From positions 2,356,001 to 2,420,000 of the forward strand of contig NZ_CP097160.1 of NCBI RefSeq assembly GCF_023370115.1: DNA of 64,000 nucleotides, written 5' to 3'. Made by a program: the position numbers and the translations under genes. Positions 15,517 through 24,875 of this stretch are shown one piece after another (the first letter of the stretch is position 1; every line of letters begins with the position of its first letter). The stretch is from Gulosibacter sediminis (GTDB taxonomy: Bacteria; Actinomycetota; Actinomycetes; Actinomycetales; Microbacteriaceae). The notes under the pieces are model-generated. The model saw only the letters and a list, made by a program, of their open reading frames with translations, did not search any database and had not been told where the DNA came from.

Positions 15517-16209
15517 CGCATCGGATACCTGGCAGCCCAGATTCGTGAGGCCGAACTGCCCCTCCTCGAGCGCGGCGTGCCCCTGATGCTGCGGGCGGCG
15601 CAGGCCCTCGCCGACCAGATCTCGAGCGTGCTGCCCGACCCGGCGACGGCGCGCGTGCTCGTGCTCGCCGGCGGCGGCGACAACGGCGCGGACGCGACCT
15701 ACACCGCGTCGCTGCTCGCCGCCGCGGGCACCCAGGTCGAGGTCGTCGCGGTGAAGGGCACGCTGCACGAGAAGGCCGAAGCAGCGGCGCGCGATGCGGG
15801 CGTCGAGCTGGTGTTCGAGCAAGACCCAGCCGGGGTCGCGGCCCGAGTTGCTGGCGCGGATGTGCTGGTTGACGGCGTACTCGGCATCGGTTCGGGCGGG
15901 GCTGCGGCCGGCGGCTCGCCCGCCTTACGCGAACCGCTGCGCTCGGTGATGGTCGCGGTGAAGGCAGCGGCCGCGGAGGCCGACCCGCTCATCATCGCCG
16001 TCGATATTCCGTCGGGTATCGACCCCGACGATGGTGCGGTGCCCGACCCGGACGCGGTGCTCGGCGCCCACTTGACGATCACCTTTATCGGTCTGAAGGC
16101 AGGGTTGCTGCTCGAACCCGCGAAGTCGTTCGCGGGCAAGGTGTGGCTCGAACCAATCGGTGCAATGCAGGGGCTGCTCGGCAAGACGCCCGCGGTGCAG
16201 TTGCCCTAG
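15514..16209 (+). CDS. nnrE: NAD(P)H-hydrate epimerase
   Basis: 231 residues of the YjeF N-terminal family. Motifs: VLVLAGGGDNGADATYTASL (nucleotide-binding loop), DGVLGIGSGG and the catalytic region VDIPSGIDPDDG. The enzyme interconverts R and S epimers of hydrated NAD(P)H so that the dehydratase can repair them. The dehydratase (NnrD) domain is not fused and not adjacent. The start at 15514 follows the second copy of a duplicated ribosome-site unit. Confidence 0.85.
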   Translation: MRIGYLAAQIREAELPLLERGVPLMLRAAQALADQISSVLPDPATARVLVLAGGGDNGADATYTASLLAAAGTQVEVVAVKGTLHEKAEAAARDAGVELVFEQDPAGVAARVAGADVLVDGVLGIGSGGAAAGGSPALREPLRSVMVAVKAAAAEADPLIIAVDIPSGIDPDDGAVPDPDAVLGAHLTITFIGLKAGLLLEPAKSFAGKVWLEPIGAMQGLLGKTPAVQLP

Positions 16210-16238
16210 CTTCGCGCCGTTCTGGCCGCGAGCTCGAG

Positions 16239-17063
16239 TTACGAGAGCGCGAGCCGCTCGAGCACCTCGTTCGCGAGGCCAACGAGGCGCGCGATCTCGG
16301 CATCGTCGCGCTCGATCCAGACGGCGCGGGGCTCTGGGTCCTGCACTACAAAGTTCTTGTGGTGCTCCCACACGAACAGGGTGCGCTCGGCCCCCACCAC
16401 GTACTGCTGCCAGTAGATCTGCCGCAGGTAGTTACGAGGAATCTTCGCCCACGATTTGTTCGTCGTCTTGATCTCGGCAAGCAGGGCCTCGCCACCGCGC
16501 TGCGCGAGCCCATCGGGGGTCGCGAGGTGGCGCGGGTTCTCGGCGGAGCGTATGAGGAAACCGCAACTGCCGATGCCGTGCTGCTCGCGTACCCACTTTT
16601 GGATCTCGGGCTCGCGCTTCTTGCCATACTCCGTGAACGCGTTGCCCGTGAAGCTGCCGCCATAGAGCTTGTCGTTCACGACGGCACGAACGGATGCGGG
16701 GGTTGCGAGTCGCGCCGCGTCGGTCGCGGTGATGCCGACCTTGCGGTGGCGCAGCCACTCCTCGCGGTCAGAGTCGGCGCAGACGACACGCGCCGCGAGC
16801 TCGCCCGTGGGGCGCGGGTTGAGCAGCTCGTCAACAAGGCCAGCGCGCCAGAGCGTGCCACTCGCGGGCGCGGTAGGCTCGCTCGCTGGCATCGTCTCGG
16901 AGACGGTGAAGGATGCGCGCTCACTCAGGGCGCGCAGGCTCGCCTCGATCTCTTCGGTCGCGGCGTTTGTGACGCTCGGCGGCGCGGCAAGAGCGAGCGG
17001 CGCGTAGTCGTCGGTTCGGGTCGACGAAAGAGCTTCGTCGGGTGCCGGCCGGAAAACTACCAT
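16239..17063 (-). CDS. YqaJ-type recombinase/exonuclease family protein
   Basis: 274 residues from ATG at 17063 (GGAG just upstream). The C-terminal two thirds match the YqaJ/lambda-exonuclease-like PD-(D/E)XK nuclease fold: DREEWLRHRKVGITATDAAR, NAFTEYGKKREPEIQKW (Glu), HLATPDGLAQRGGEALLAEI with Asp, then KTTNKSW giving the E-x-K. The N-terminal 90 residues are low complexity. Phage versions resect DNA ends for single-strand annealing, but no annealing protein, phage gene or SSB is nearby. It appears to be a chromosomal stand-alone copy, as seen in several actinobacteria. Confidence 0.8.
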   Translation of the reverse strand: MVVFRPAPDEALSSTRTDDYAPLALAAPPSVTNAATEEIEASLRALSERASFTVSETMPASEPTAPASGTLWRAGLVDELLNPRPTGELAARVVCADSDREEWLRHRKVGITATDAARLATPASVRAVVNDKLYGGSFTGNAFTEYGKKREPEIQKWVREQHGIGSCGFLIRSAENPRHLATPDGLAQRGGEALLAEIKTTNKSWAKIPRNYLRQIYWQQYVVGAERTLFVWEHHKNFVVQDPEPRAVWIERDDAEIARLVGLANEVLERLALS

Positions 17064-17122
17064 TGCTCCAGTTTGCCACCACCCGCCGACAACGGCCGCC
17101 TCCCCCGCCGCCGATGGCGTAG

Positions 17123-18503
17123 GGGGTTGAGTGGTCACTTTTTGTAGTTCTGGCGGTGGGGGCTTCAGGTGGTCAGTGCAACTCCATCGATGAGTTGCTG
17201 AAGTCTTTCAGCCGGCGTGTAGCCCTGCAACACGACACGAGGCCGGGAGTTGAGTTGGTCTTGCACCAGCCGCAACTCCCGGTCCGTGACCCGGTTGAAA
17301 TCCGTGCCCTTGGGAAAGTCCCACCGCAACTGCCCGTTCAAGTTCTCATTACTCGGCCGCTGCCACGGCGAGTGCGGATCACAGAAAAACACCGGACACC
17401 CTGTCGCGACCGTGAACTGACGATGCTGCGCCATCTCCGTGCCCTGATCCCACGTCAACGATGCCAACACCGCATCCGGCAGTTGCTCGACCATGCCCGT
17501 GAGGACCTCGATCACGGTCGCGGAGTCCCGAACCCCGGGAAGACGCCCGAGCAGACACAACCGACTCGCGCGTTCCATCAACGTGACAATCCCGGAATTG
17601 TTCGGGCCAACCACGAGATCACCCTCCCAATGCCCGGGCACCGCACGCCCCGCATGCGCGGCCGCGAGTTGCTCATCACGGTCCGCGAGTCGGTACCCGT
17701 CCAACCACGGCCGTTGATTCCGGGCCGGGAGTCTCGACTGGGGCTTGCGGCCGGTACGTTTCGACCGCAACGCGTGTTCGACCTTCAACTCGTGCCGTAA
17801 CGACCCCGCACCTTGGACGTACAAGGCTTGGTAGATCGTTTCGTGACTGACCCTCATCGCCGCATCCCGCGGGTACTCGACCGGGAGCCGGGCCGAGATC
17901 TGTGGCGGGGACACCTGCTTGTTGAGGAACCCGACCACGACCCGCCGTAACCGCGGGTCGTGGTCAAGTTTTCGGGGTTTCGGACGAGCGCGTGCATGGT
18001 CTGCACGGTACTGCGCGAGTTTGGCGCTGTACTGCGTTTCTTGCCCCGCGCCCGTGGTCAACACGAGCTGGTAGCGCGAGATTTCTCGCGACACCGTCGC
18101 ACGAGAGAACCCGATCAATTCCGCGATCTGTGCCTGGGACAGGTCCTGTTCCAGCCCGAGCTGGATCAGTATCCGGTCCCCAAGTTGCAGCCGCCGGCCG
18201 TGTCCCGTGCCCGGCGAGGACGCCGGATCGATCGGGTCGGGAAACACCACACTCGAGCGGGTGTCACTGGGTCGCCCTCGTTGCATCCGTACTCCTGCCC
18301 ATCGAAGCCATCGGAACAACGTTCGCACGCCCACCCCTGGCCACAACTGGCGCGACCGTACCGGAGTGCCGTCTAACACCCGTTCAATCGCCCGAACCCG
18401 ATCCGCAAGCCGATACATCCAACACCCCTGACAATCAGGGAGTTGCACTCACCCCACGAATCCGCCACCGCCAGCACTACAAAAAGCGACCACTCAACCC
18501 CCC
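17123..18503. mobile_element. IS30-family insertion sequence
   Basis: About 1.38 kb. Inverted ends: GGGGTTGAGTGGTCACTTTT on the left (from 17123) and, read inward from the right, GGTTGAGTGGTCGCTTTTTG, preceded by extra G residues. Complementarity extends over about 35 bp with three mismatches. TAG flanks both sides (17120-17122 and 18504-18506) and may be a 3-bp target duplication, although the G-runs blur the exact ends. It contains one intact transposase gene on the minus strand. Confidence 0.85.
17165..18448 (-). CDS. IS30-family transposase
   Basis: Up to 427 residues from a GTG at 18448; an ATG at 18418 (MYRLADRV) is a plausible alternative start. HTH: LSQAQIAELIGFSRATVSRE. DDE residues are visible: Asp in HWEGDLVVGPNNSG, Asp in TWDQGTEMAQH and Glu in SPWQRPSNENLNGQLRWDFP. 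Length and motifs are those of complete IS30 transposases and the frame is intact. Confidence 0.92.
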   Translation of the reverse strand: MQLPDCQGCWMYRLADRVRAIERVLDGTPVRSRQLWPGVGVRTLFRWLRWAGVRMQRGRPSDTRSSVVFPDPIDPASSPGTGHGRRLQLGDRILIQLGLEQDLSQAQIAELIGFSRATVSREISRYQLVLTTGAGQETQYSAKLAQYRADHARARPKPRKLDHDPRLRRVVVGFLNKQVSPPQISARLPVEYPRDAAMRVSHETIYQALYVQGAGSLRHELKVEHALRSKRTGRKPQSRLPARNQRPWLDGYRLADRDEQLAAAHAGRAVPGHWEGDLVVGPNNSGIVTLMERASRLCLLGRLPGVRDSATVIEVLTGMVEQLPDAVLASLTWDQGTEMAQHRQFTVATGCPVFFCDPHSPWQRPSNENLNGQLRWDFPKGTDFNRVTDRELRLVQDQLNSRPRVVLQGYTPAERLQQLIDGVALTT

Positions 18504-18533
18504 TAGAACGGCAACCCAACGGGGCGGGCGGGG

Positions 18534-19568
18534 TTAGGCGGAAGGGGTTTCGAAGAACTTGGTGGGCTCGCTGAGGGGGCGGTCCGGGTCGGGCACCGTG
18601 ATCTCGGCGGTCGGGGCGCCGTCGAGCGAGTCGATGATCGTCGTCGGCACCGACACCGCCATGGCCCCGTAGATGACGGCCTTCGACAGCCCCGACTTGA
18701 GCGCCAACGCGGGCAGCTCGCCGTAGTCGGCCTGCCCGCCGCGCTGCCCCGGGCCTTGAATCGAGTGGCCGACGAAGCCCGCGAGCGACGCATCCCCGGC
18801 GCCCGTCGTGTTCACGACCTGCGGCGCCTTCGCGTAGCCCCACAGCGCCTCGTCGCGGGTGACCACCATCGCGCCGTCGCCGCCCATCGACACGAGCACG
18901 ACCTCGAGCCCCGCGCGCTCGATCACCTCGCGCGCCGCCTCGAGCACGTCGCCGACGGTGTTGAGATGCCGCTTCACGAGCGTCGCCATCTCGTCAGCGT
19001 TCGGCTTGATGCAGTCGACAAGGCCCGAAGTTGCCCACGTCTCGAGCGACGAGCCCGAGGTGTCGACGGCGACGCGCGTGCCGATGCGGCGCGCCTCACT
19101 GAACAGCCGGGTGAAGTCGATCTTCTCGCCCGACTCGACGAGCTTCGGCACAGAGCCCGACACGACGAGCCAGTCAGCGCGCAGCGCGCGAATCTCCTGC
19201 AGCGTCATGTCGACCACGGCATCCCAGTCGCGCTCGTGCAGCGGCACGGCCTTTTGGTTCACGTTCGTCGTGCGGCCCTCGGGCTCGAGAATCGCGGTGT
19301 TCACGCGCATCCGCCCCGGCACCGGCAGAATGCGCAGCACCTGCGGGAACGGCGTGCGGAACAGCAGGTGCTCGTCCTCGCGCCCGACCGGCAGCACTGC
19401 CGAGGTCGAGACGCCGGCGATGCGCAGCGTGCGCGACACGTTGATGCCCTTGCCCGAGAGAAACTCCTGAATCTCGGTCGCGCGGTTCACCTTGCCGGTG
19501 TCGAAGCTTTCCACGAAATAGGTGCGATCGATCACGGGGGCCGGGGTGAGCGAAACTACAGCAGGCAT
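18534..19568 (-). CDS. PfkB-family sugar kinase (1-phosphofructokinase-like)
   Basis: 344 residues from ATG at 19568, with AAAGGAACGAAG upstream. PfkB signature 1 is FLSGKGINVSRTLRIAGV; signature 2 contains NTTGAGDASLAGFVGH with the catalytic Asp of GAGD. The N-terminal VSLTPAPVIDRTYFVE resembles 1-phosphofructokinases and tagatose-6-phosphate kinases, which phosphorylate fructose-1-P or related hexose phosphates. No PTS or fructose regulator is adjacent, so the substrate is uncertain. Confidence 0.82.
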   Translation of the reverse strand: MPAVVSLTPAPVIDRTYFVESFDTGKVNRATEIQEFLSGKGINVSRTLRIAGVSTSAVLPVGREDEHLLFRTPFPQVLRILPVPGRMRVNTAILEPEGRTTNVNQKAVPLHERDWDAVVDMTLQEIRALRADWLVVSGSVPKLVESGEKIDFTRLFSEARRIGTRVAVDTSGSSLETWATSGLVDCIKPNADEMATLVKRHLNTVGDVLEAAREVIERAGLEVVLVSMGGDGAMVVTRDEALWGYAKAPQVVNTTGAGDASLAGFVGHSIQGPGQRGGQADYGELPALALKSGLSKAVIYGAMAVSVPTTIIDSLDGAPTAEITVPDPDRPLSEPTKFFETPSA

Positions 19569-19685
19569 CTTCGTTCCTTTCGCAGTGGACTCGCTCAGCG
19601 TAGCCCGCGAACGTGTCACCGCACCCGGTTTGCCCGGCCAGTTTCGCCCCGCCCGCGCGCAGCCGAACGTGCCAAGCTTGGGTTC

Positions 19686-20663
19686 ATGTCTGAAACGATG
19701 CGCGCCGTTGTAGTCAATGAATTTGGTGGCCCCGAGGTTCTGCGGCTCGGCGAGGTGCCGATGCCGAAGGTCGTGAACAGTGACACGCTCGTGCGCGTGC
19801 ACGCGGCCGGCCTCAATCCGATCGACGTGAAGACCCGCGCGGGCAAGGGCGCGTCGGGGGCCATCGAGCGGATGCCCTGGGTACCCGGCGGCGAGTTCGC
19901 CGGCGTCGTCGAGAAGGCGTCGTACGAGCTCGCGCCGTTCCAGCCCGGCGACGAGGTCTACGGCATGCTGCTCACCCCGCGCTACCAGGGCGCGCACGGC
20001 GACTATGTGTCGGTGCCGTTCATGTCGCTCGCGCACAAGCCGAAGTCGCTCACGATGCTCGAGGCCGGCGGCGTGCCGCTCGCCGCGCTCACGGCGTGGG
20101 CCGCGGTGGTTGAGGCCGCGCGCGTCCACAGCGGCCAGCGGATGCTCGTGCACGCCGGCGCGGGCGGCGTCGGCCACTTCGCGGTGCAGCTCGCGGCGTT
20201 CTACGGCGCGGACGTGGTGACCACCGCATCCGGCCGGAACCACGACTGGCTCACCGATCTCGGCGCGAGCCAGGTGATCGACTACACCTCGGAACGCTTC
20301 GAGGAGGCGATCGACGAGCCGGTCGACGTCGTCATCGACCTCATCGGCAACGTGCAGGACAACACGGGCAGCCGCTCGCTCGAGGTGCTCCGCGACGGCG
20401 GCCTCGTCGTGAACGTACCCACCGGCTCGTGGCCGACGATGCACGAGGAGACCGAGGCCGCGGGCCGCGAGCTGCGCGCATCCACGCTCAAGCTCTCGCC
20501 CGAGGGGCGCATCCTCACCACCATCGCGCAGCTCTTCGACCAGGGCGACCTGCAGACGCACCTCGACGCGAGCTTCCCGCTCAGCCAGGCGCGCGCGGCC
20601 CACGAGCAGCTCGAGCAGGGGCACACGCGCGGCAAGATCGTGTTCGACCTCACTGCCGAATAG
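19686..20663 (+). CDS. NADP-dependent oxidoreductase, quinone-reductase-like MDR family
   Basis: 325 residues. The MDR fold shows as a GroES-like N-terminal half (MRAVVVNEFGGPEVLRLGEV, HAAGLNPIDVKTRAGKG) and a Rossmann half (LVHAGAGGVGHFAVQLAAFY). It lacks the cysteines that hold catalytic zinc in alcohol dehydrogenases, so it is a zinc-free quinone/enone reductase type. Divergent from the PfkB kinase and convergent with the MHS transporter, with a 20-bp-stem hairpin between. Confidence 0.85.
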   Translation: MSETMRAVVVNEFGGPEVLRLGEVPMPKVVNSDTLVRVHAAGLNPIDVKTRAGKGASGAIERMPWVPGGEFAGVVEKASYELAPFQPGDEVYGMLLTPRYQGAHGDYVSVPFMSLAHKPKSLTMLEAGGVPLAALTAWAAVVEAARVHSGQRMLVHAGAGGVGHFAVQLAAFYGADVVTTASGRNHDWLTDLGASQVIDYTSERFEEAIDEPVDVVIDLIGNVQDNTGSRSLEVLRDGGLVVNVPTGSWPTMHEETEAAGRELRASTLKLSPEGRILTTIAQLFDQGDLQTHLDASFPLSQARAAHEQLEQGHTRGKIVFDLTAE

Positions 20664-20681
20664 TCACGCCGACCGCGCACG

Positions 20682-20725
20682 ACGAGGGCGGCCCCGCACC
20701 GATTTCGGTGCGGGGCCGCCCTCGT
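20682..20725. terminator. Bidirectional terminator hairpin
   Basis: A perfect 20-bp stem (20682-20701 with 20706-20725) and an ATTT loop, 18 nt past one stop and 24 nt past the other in a convergent gene pair. There is no U-tract on either strand. Confidence 0.82.
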
Positions 20726-20749
20726 GATGAGCGAGCCAGCGCGCGCGGG

Positions 20750-22174
20750 CTAGTGCTGCGTGCGCACGCCCTCGGGGATCGGGTCGCCCGTCTTCCAGGT
20801 CTCCCACTGGCCCGAGTGCTCCATGTCGTGGCCGAGCGGGATGCCGTGGCGGCCCTTGAGCAGGATCGAGCCGACGAGGCCGACGGCCGACATGATCGCG
20901 AGGTAGACCGCGGCCCAGTGCCACTGGCCGGCATTCGCCTCGAAGGTCGCCTGCACGATGAGCGGCGCGAACGCGCCACCGACGATCGCGCCAATCGCAT
21001 AGGTGATTGAGACGCCCGAGAAGCGCACGGATGCGGGGAACACCTCGGCGTACCAGGCGCTGAGCGGGCCGTAGCAGAAGCCGAGCGGGATGCCGAGAAG
21101 GCAGGTGCCGAGCACGAAGAAGATCGGGTTCTCGCCGCCCATGACGACGAGCGGGAACAGGGCGATCGAGGCGAAGATCATGAGGATGTAGCCGACGATG
21201 AACACCGGCTTCGCGCCGTACTTGTCGGCGATCCAGGCGCCGACGTAGGTCCAGATCGCCCACGAGATCGCGGCGAGGTTGAGGAAGAGACTCACCTGGC
21301 CGCCGTCCATGCCGACCATGCCACCGGCTTCGAGCGGCGTCGCCGCGTACTTCTGCACGATGCCACCGACGAGCATGTAACCGACCGCGTTGTCGCCCGC
21401 GAAGACGAGCGCGGCGAGGATCACAATGAGCCAGTACTTGCGGAACACGACAGCAATGGGAGCCGACTGGCTCTTCGCCATCTTCGAGATCTGGCGGAAC
21501 ACTGGCGACTCTTCAACCGCGCGGCGCACGACGTAACCGACGAGGATCAGCACGACCGAGAACAGGAACGCGATGCGCCAGCCGCCGTTGACGAAGCCTT
21601 CCTGGCCCAGCGTCATCTGCAGCACCGTGAGCATGCCGGTCGCGAGCAGCATGCCGAACGGCACGCCGAGCTGCGGCCAGGCGCCCGCGCGGTTGCGGCC
21701 ACCGTCGGCGGCGGTCTCGACGGCCATAAGGGCCGCGCCGCCCCACTCGCCACCGGCCGAAATACCCTGCAGCACGCGCAGCAGGAGCAGGCCGATGGCG
21801 CTGATCGCGGCGAGATCGCCGGTGGGCAGCAGACCGATGAGCGCGGTCGCCGCGCCCATGAGCACCAGCGTCGCGATGAGCACGGGCTTGCGGCCGTACT
21901 TGTCGCCGAAGTGGCCGGCGAGGAACGCGCCGAGCGGGCGGAACAGGAACGAGAGGCCGATCGAGGCCATCGAGATCAGCGTCGGGCCGGCCGGCCCCAT
22001 CGCCTCACCCATCGGCCCAAAGAACTGGGTGTTGAAGATGAGCGACGCCGCGAAGGCGTAGATGAAGAAGTCGTACCACTCAACGGTGGTGCCGACGATC
22101 GTCGCGGCGAGGACGCGCCGGCGCTCGGCCGGGCTCGTCACCGCCAACTGGTCGATATCAGAGGTATTGGACAT
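20750..22174 (-). CDS. MFS transporter, metabolite:H+ symporter (MHS) type
   Basis: 474 residues with 12 predicted membrane segments. MHS hallmarks: TTVEWYDFFIYAFAASLIFN near the N-terminus, FRPLGAFLAGHFGDKYGRKP as the loop 2-3 motif, and GISAGGEWGGAALMAVE. These symporters take up organic acids, betaines or aromatic acids. The C-terminal 35 residues are hydrophilic. GGAG lies upstream of the ATG. The substrate is unknown; neighbours give no clue. Confidence 0.88.
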   Translation of the reverse strand: MSNTSDIDQLAVTSPAERRRVLAATIVGTTVEWYDFFIYAFAASLIFNTQFFGPMGEAMGPAGPTLISMASIGLSFLFRPLGAFLAGHFGDKYGRKPVLIATLVLMGAATALIGLLPTGDLAAISAIGLLLLRVLQGISAGGEWGGAALMAVETAADGGRNRAGAWPQLGVPFGMLLATGMLTVLQMTLGQEGFVNGGWRIAFLFSVVLILVGYVVRRAVEESPVFRQISKMAKSQSAPIAVVFRKYWLIVILAALVFAGDNAVGYMLVGGIVQKYAATPLEAGGMVGMDGGQVSLFLNLAAISWAIWTYVGAWIADKYGAKPVFIVGYILMIFASIALFPLVVMGGENPIFFVLGTCLLGIPLGFCYGPLSAWYAEVFPASVRFSGVSITYAIGAIVGGAFAPLIVQATFEANAGQWHWAAVYLAIMSAVGLVGSILLKGRHGIPLGHDMEHSGQWETWKTGDPIPEGVRTQH

Positions 22175-22456
22175 TTCATGGCTCCGTTGTCATGACAATC
22201 CGAGTCGGCCACCGTGGCGCGACTCAGGCGAACGTCACATTCGTCACGCCAGACACTACCGCATTACCGACCCGATCGTCGGTAATTCCCTCGCCCGCCT
22301 TATCTCGCGTGCTCAGGCGCGCTCCCACAGCCTCCCGAAGGCCGGATGCGCGGCTCGAGTCGCGCATCCGGCCGCCAGCCCTCGCACAGGCCAGGAAACG
22401 CAAACTGGCCCCGCCGAAGCGGGGCCAGTGAACTCGCGACGAGCGCGAGACGTTGC
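22175..22456. other. Intergenic region: MHS promoter side and rplA terminator
   Basis: An inverted repeat ATTACCGAC-N6-GTCGGTAAT (22263-22286) lies just upstream of a TAGTGT -10-like box on the minus strand (22258-22253), so it may be the operator controlling the MHS transporter. The right half holds the rplA terminator. No coding potential is evident. Confidence 0.55.
22404..22429 (-). terminator. Terminator of the rplK-rplA operon
   Basis: An 11-bp stem ACTGGCCCCGC/GCGGGGCCAGT with a 4-nt loop, 28 nt past the rplA stop, followed on the minus strand by a short T-rich stretch. Confidence 0.8.
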
Positions 22457-23146
22457 TTAGAACGCCGAAACGTCGAGGGGGATCGACGGACCGAAGGTCG
22501 TCGAGACGACAGCCTTCTGCACGTAGCGGCCCTTCGCCGAAGCCGGCTTGAGGCGGATGACCTCGTCGAGCGCGGCCTGCAGGTTCTCGGTGAGCTGCTC
22601 GGCGCCGAACGACGCCTTGCCCGCGATGAAGTGCAGGTTCGAGTGCTTGTCGACGCGGAACTCGATCTTGCCGCCCTTGATCTCGGTGACAGCCTTCGCT
22701 GCGTCCGGGGTCACGGTGCCGGTCTTCGGGTTCGGCATGAGGCCACGGGGACCAAGCACCTTACCGAGACGACCGACCTTGCCCATCATGTCGGGGGTGG
22801 CGACGGCCGAGTCGAAGTCGGTCCAGCCGTCAGCGACCTTCGCGATGAGTTCGTCGCTGCCGACCTCGTCGGCGCCCGCGGCGAGGGCGGCCTCAGCGGC
22901 CGGGCCCTGCGCGAACACGATGACGCGAGCGGTCTTACCGGTGCCGTGCGGGAGGCTGACGGTGCCGCGCACCATCTGGTCGGCCTTGCGCGGGTCAACG
23001 GCGAGGCGCAGTGCGACCTCGACGGTGCTGTCGAACTTCGCCGACGAAGTGTCCTTCGCGAGCTGCGCGGCCGAGGCAAGGTCGTAGACCTTGCCCTCTT
23101 CAATCTTCTCTGCCGCGGCGCGGTACGCCTTGGAATTCTTTGCCAT
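22457..23146 (-). CDS. rplA: 50S ribosomal protein L1
   Basis: 229 residues from ATG at 23146 (CAAAGGAG upstream). Typical L1 sequence: [40 protein letters not shown] and the C-terminal [15 protein letters not shown]1 forms the mobile stalk near the ribosomal E site and may autoregulate this operon. It follows rplK with a spacer of about 125 nt. Confidence 0.98.
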   Translation of the reverse strand: MAKNSKAYRAAAEKIEEGKVYDLASAAQLAKDTSSAKFDSTVEVALRLAVDPRKADQMVRGTVSLPHGTGKTARVIVFAQGPAAEAALAAGADEVGSDELIAKVADGWTDFDSAVATPDMMGKVGRLGKVLGPRGLMPNPKTGTVTPDAAKAVTEIKGGKIEFRVDKHSNLHFIAGKASFGAEQLTENLQAALDEVIRLKPASAKGRYVQKAVVSTTFGPSIPLDVSAF

Positions 23147-23271
23147 GTTGTGCTCCTTTGAGAGTGTGCGGTCGAACGAGCTGGCTGGCTCTCCCGCGAA
23201 AGTGTGTACGGCCACGCGCTGTGGCGCGGCGTGTGTGCACTCCCCCGATCGCTAGCTCGGGGAGGCGGGGG

Positions 23272-23706
23272 CTAGTTGCCCGTGACCTCGATGCCCATGG
23301 AGCGGGCGGTGCCGGCGATGATCTTCGCGCCAGCTTCGATGTCGTTCGCGTTGAGGTCGGCCTTCTTGGTCTCGGCGATTTCGCGCGCCTGGTCCATGGT
23401 CATCTTGCCGACCTTGTTCGTGTGGGGCACACCCGAGCCCTTCTTCACGCCCGCAGCCTTCTTGATGAGCTCAGCCGCCGGGGGCGTCTTGAGCACGAAG
23501 GTGAACGAACGGTCTTCGTACACGGTGATCTCAACGGGCACAATGTTGCCGCGCTGCTGCTCGGTCGCCGCGTTGTACGCCTTGCAGAACTCCATGATGT
23601 TGACGCCGTGCTGACCCAGGGCCGGACCAACCGGCGGAGCAGGGTTCGCGGCGCCAGCCTGGATCTGAAGCTTGATCAGACCCGAAACCTTCTTCTTCGG
23701 TGCCAT
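23272..23706 (-). CDS. rplK: 50S ribosomal protein L11
   Basis: 144 residues from ATG at 23706 (GAAAGGAA upstream). [40 protein letters not shown] and the C-terminal [13 protein letters not shown] are canonical. L11 binds the GTPase-associated centre of 23S rRNA and is needed for the RelA-type response to uncharged tRNA. Confidence 0.98.
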   Translation of the reverse strand: MAPKKKVSGLIKLQIQAGAANPAPPVGPALGQHGVNIMEFCKAYNAATEQQRGNIVPVEITVYEDRSFTFVLKTPPAAELIKKAAGVKKGSGVPHTNKVGKMTMDQAREIAETKKADLNANDIEAGAKIIAGTARSMGIEVTGN

Positions 23707-23781
23707 GTGGTTTCCTTTCTGTCGAGTGGATGTTGCGAACATCCCTCTCCCGCAACGCCGGCCTTTCCGGCGCCCGGTATC

Positions 23782-23810
23782 GGTTGCGCATGCGCAACCC
23801 CGCAAGTTTA
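23782..23810 (-). promoter_or_regulatory. rplKA promoter and 18-bp palindrome at the transcript start
   Basis: On the minus strand a TAAACT -10 box (23810-23805) is followed at once by the perfect palindrome GGTTGCGCATGCGCAACC (23782-23799), which would lie at the 5' end of the leader. It could be a protein site or a leader hairpin controlling L11/L1 synthesis. Confidence 0.55.
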
Positions 23811-23896
23811 CTCGATTCCGCGCATCCTGGCCAGGGGCCGTTCACGCGAACGCGGCGCCGACCACGTGGGCCGACGCCGCGCCTGCTCGAGCTGAA

Positions 23897-24787
23897 TTAG
23901 AGCTTCGCGACCTCGTCGAACGAGAGCTCGACGGGAGTCTCGCGACCGAAGAGCGAGACGAGCACGATGAGCTTGCCCGCCGCGGCGTTGATCTCACTGA
24001 TCGAGCCGGTGAGGCCCTCGAACGAGCCCTCCTTGATCGTGACGGTCTCGCCGTTCTCGAACTCGACCTCGGTGATCGGCTGCTTGCCACCCGTAGCGGT
24101 GCCGGCCTTGGCCTCGCCCTTGACATCCTTGACGTCGGGCAGCTCGACGATGCTCTTGAGCATCTCGAAGACCTCCTTGAACCGCAGCGGCACCGGATCG
24201 TGCGCGTTGCCGACGAAACCGGTGACGCCCGGGGTCTGGCGCACGAGCGACCAGCTGTCCTCGGTGAGGTGCATGCGCACGAGCACGTAGCCGGGGATGC
24301 GCACGCGCGTGACCATCTTGCGCTGGCCGTTCTTCATCTCGACGACGTCTTCCATAGGCACCTGCACCTCATAGATGTCGTCGGCGCCCTCGGACGAGTC
24401 CGAGCGCTTCTTGTTCTCGACGCGCTGCTGGAGGTTGTCGCGCACCTTGCGTTCGAAGCCGGCGTAGGTGTGGATGACGTACCACTTGCCGGGCTTCATG
24501 CGCAGTTCGAGCTTGAACTCGGCGTAGGGGTCAACCTCGGCCTCGTCGTCGCCCTCGGCGGGCTCGCCTTCCGCGGCGGGCTCGGCGTCGGCCGGCGCAG
24601 CCTCGTCGGATACGGCGGGAGCGTCGGTCTCGTCGGTCGCCTCGGCGCCGTCAGTTGCCTCGGTGTCGGCGTCGGTCTCGACGGCGTCAGTCTCGGCCTC
24701 GACGGGAGCGTCCTGGCTCTCGGGAGCCTCGTTCACGGCGTCGAGCTCGGTCTCGTTCTGCTCGGGAAGCTGGGTTTCGTCAGCCAC
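23897..24787 (-). CDS. nusG: Transcription termination/antitermination protein NusG with long acidic N-terminus
   Basis: 296 residues against about 180 in E. coli. The core begins near residue 98 (KPGKWYVIHTYAGFERKV), with the NGN domain (RIPGYVLVRMHLTEDSWSLV, TPGVTGFVGN) and a C-terminal KOW (GETVTIKEGSFEGLTGSISE, VLVSLFGRETPVELSFD). The first 91 residues have no Lys or Arg and are rich in Glu, Asp, Ala and Thr. Actinobacterial NusG proteins often carry acidic extensions, but this one is long. NusG binds RNA polymerase and links it to Rho and the ribosome. It is transcribed after secE. Confidence 0.97.
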   Translation of the reverse strand: MADETQLPEQNETELDAVNEAPESQDAPVEAETDAVETDADTEATDGAEATDETDAPAVSDEAAPADAEPAAEGEPAEGDDEAEVDPYAEFKLELRMKPGKWYVIHTYAGFERKVRDNLQQRVENKKRSDSSEGADDIYEVQVPMEDVVEMKNGQRKMVTRVRIPGYVLVRMHLTEDSWSLVRQTPGVTGFVGNAHDPVPLRFKEVFEMLKSIVELPDVKDVKGEAKAGTATGGKQPITEVEFENGETVTIKEGSFEGLTGSISEINAAAGKLIVLVSLFGRETPVELSFDEVAKL

Positions 24788-24875
24788 GGTAGTTCAACTC
24801 ACTTCATCGAATTGCGGCGCGCTGGCCGCTCGGTCTGTGTCGGATGCGCGGGCGCGTGGCGCCGCGACTTGGGGT

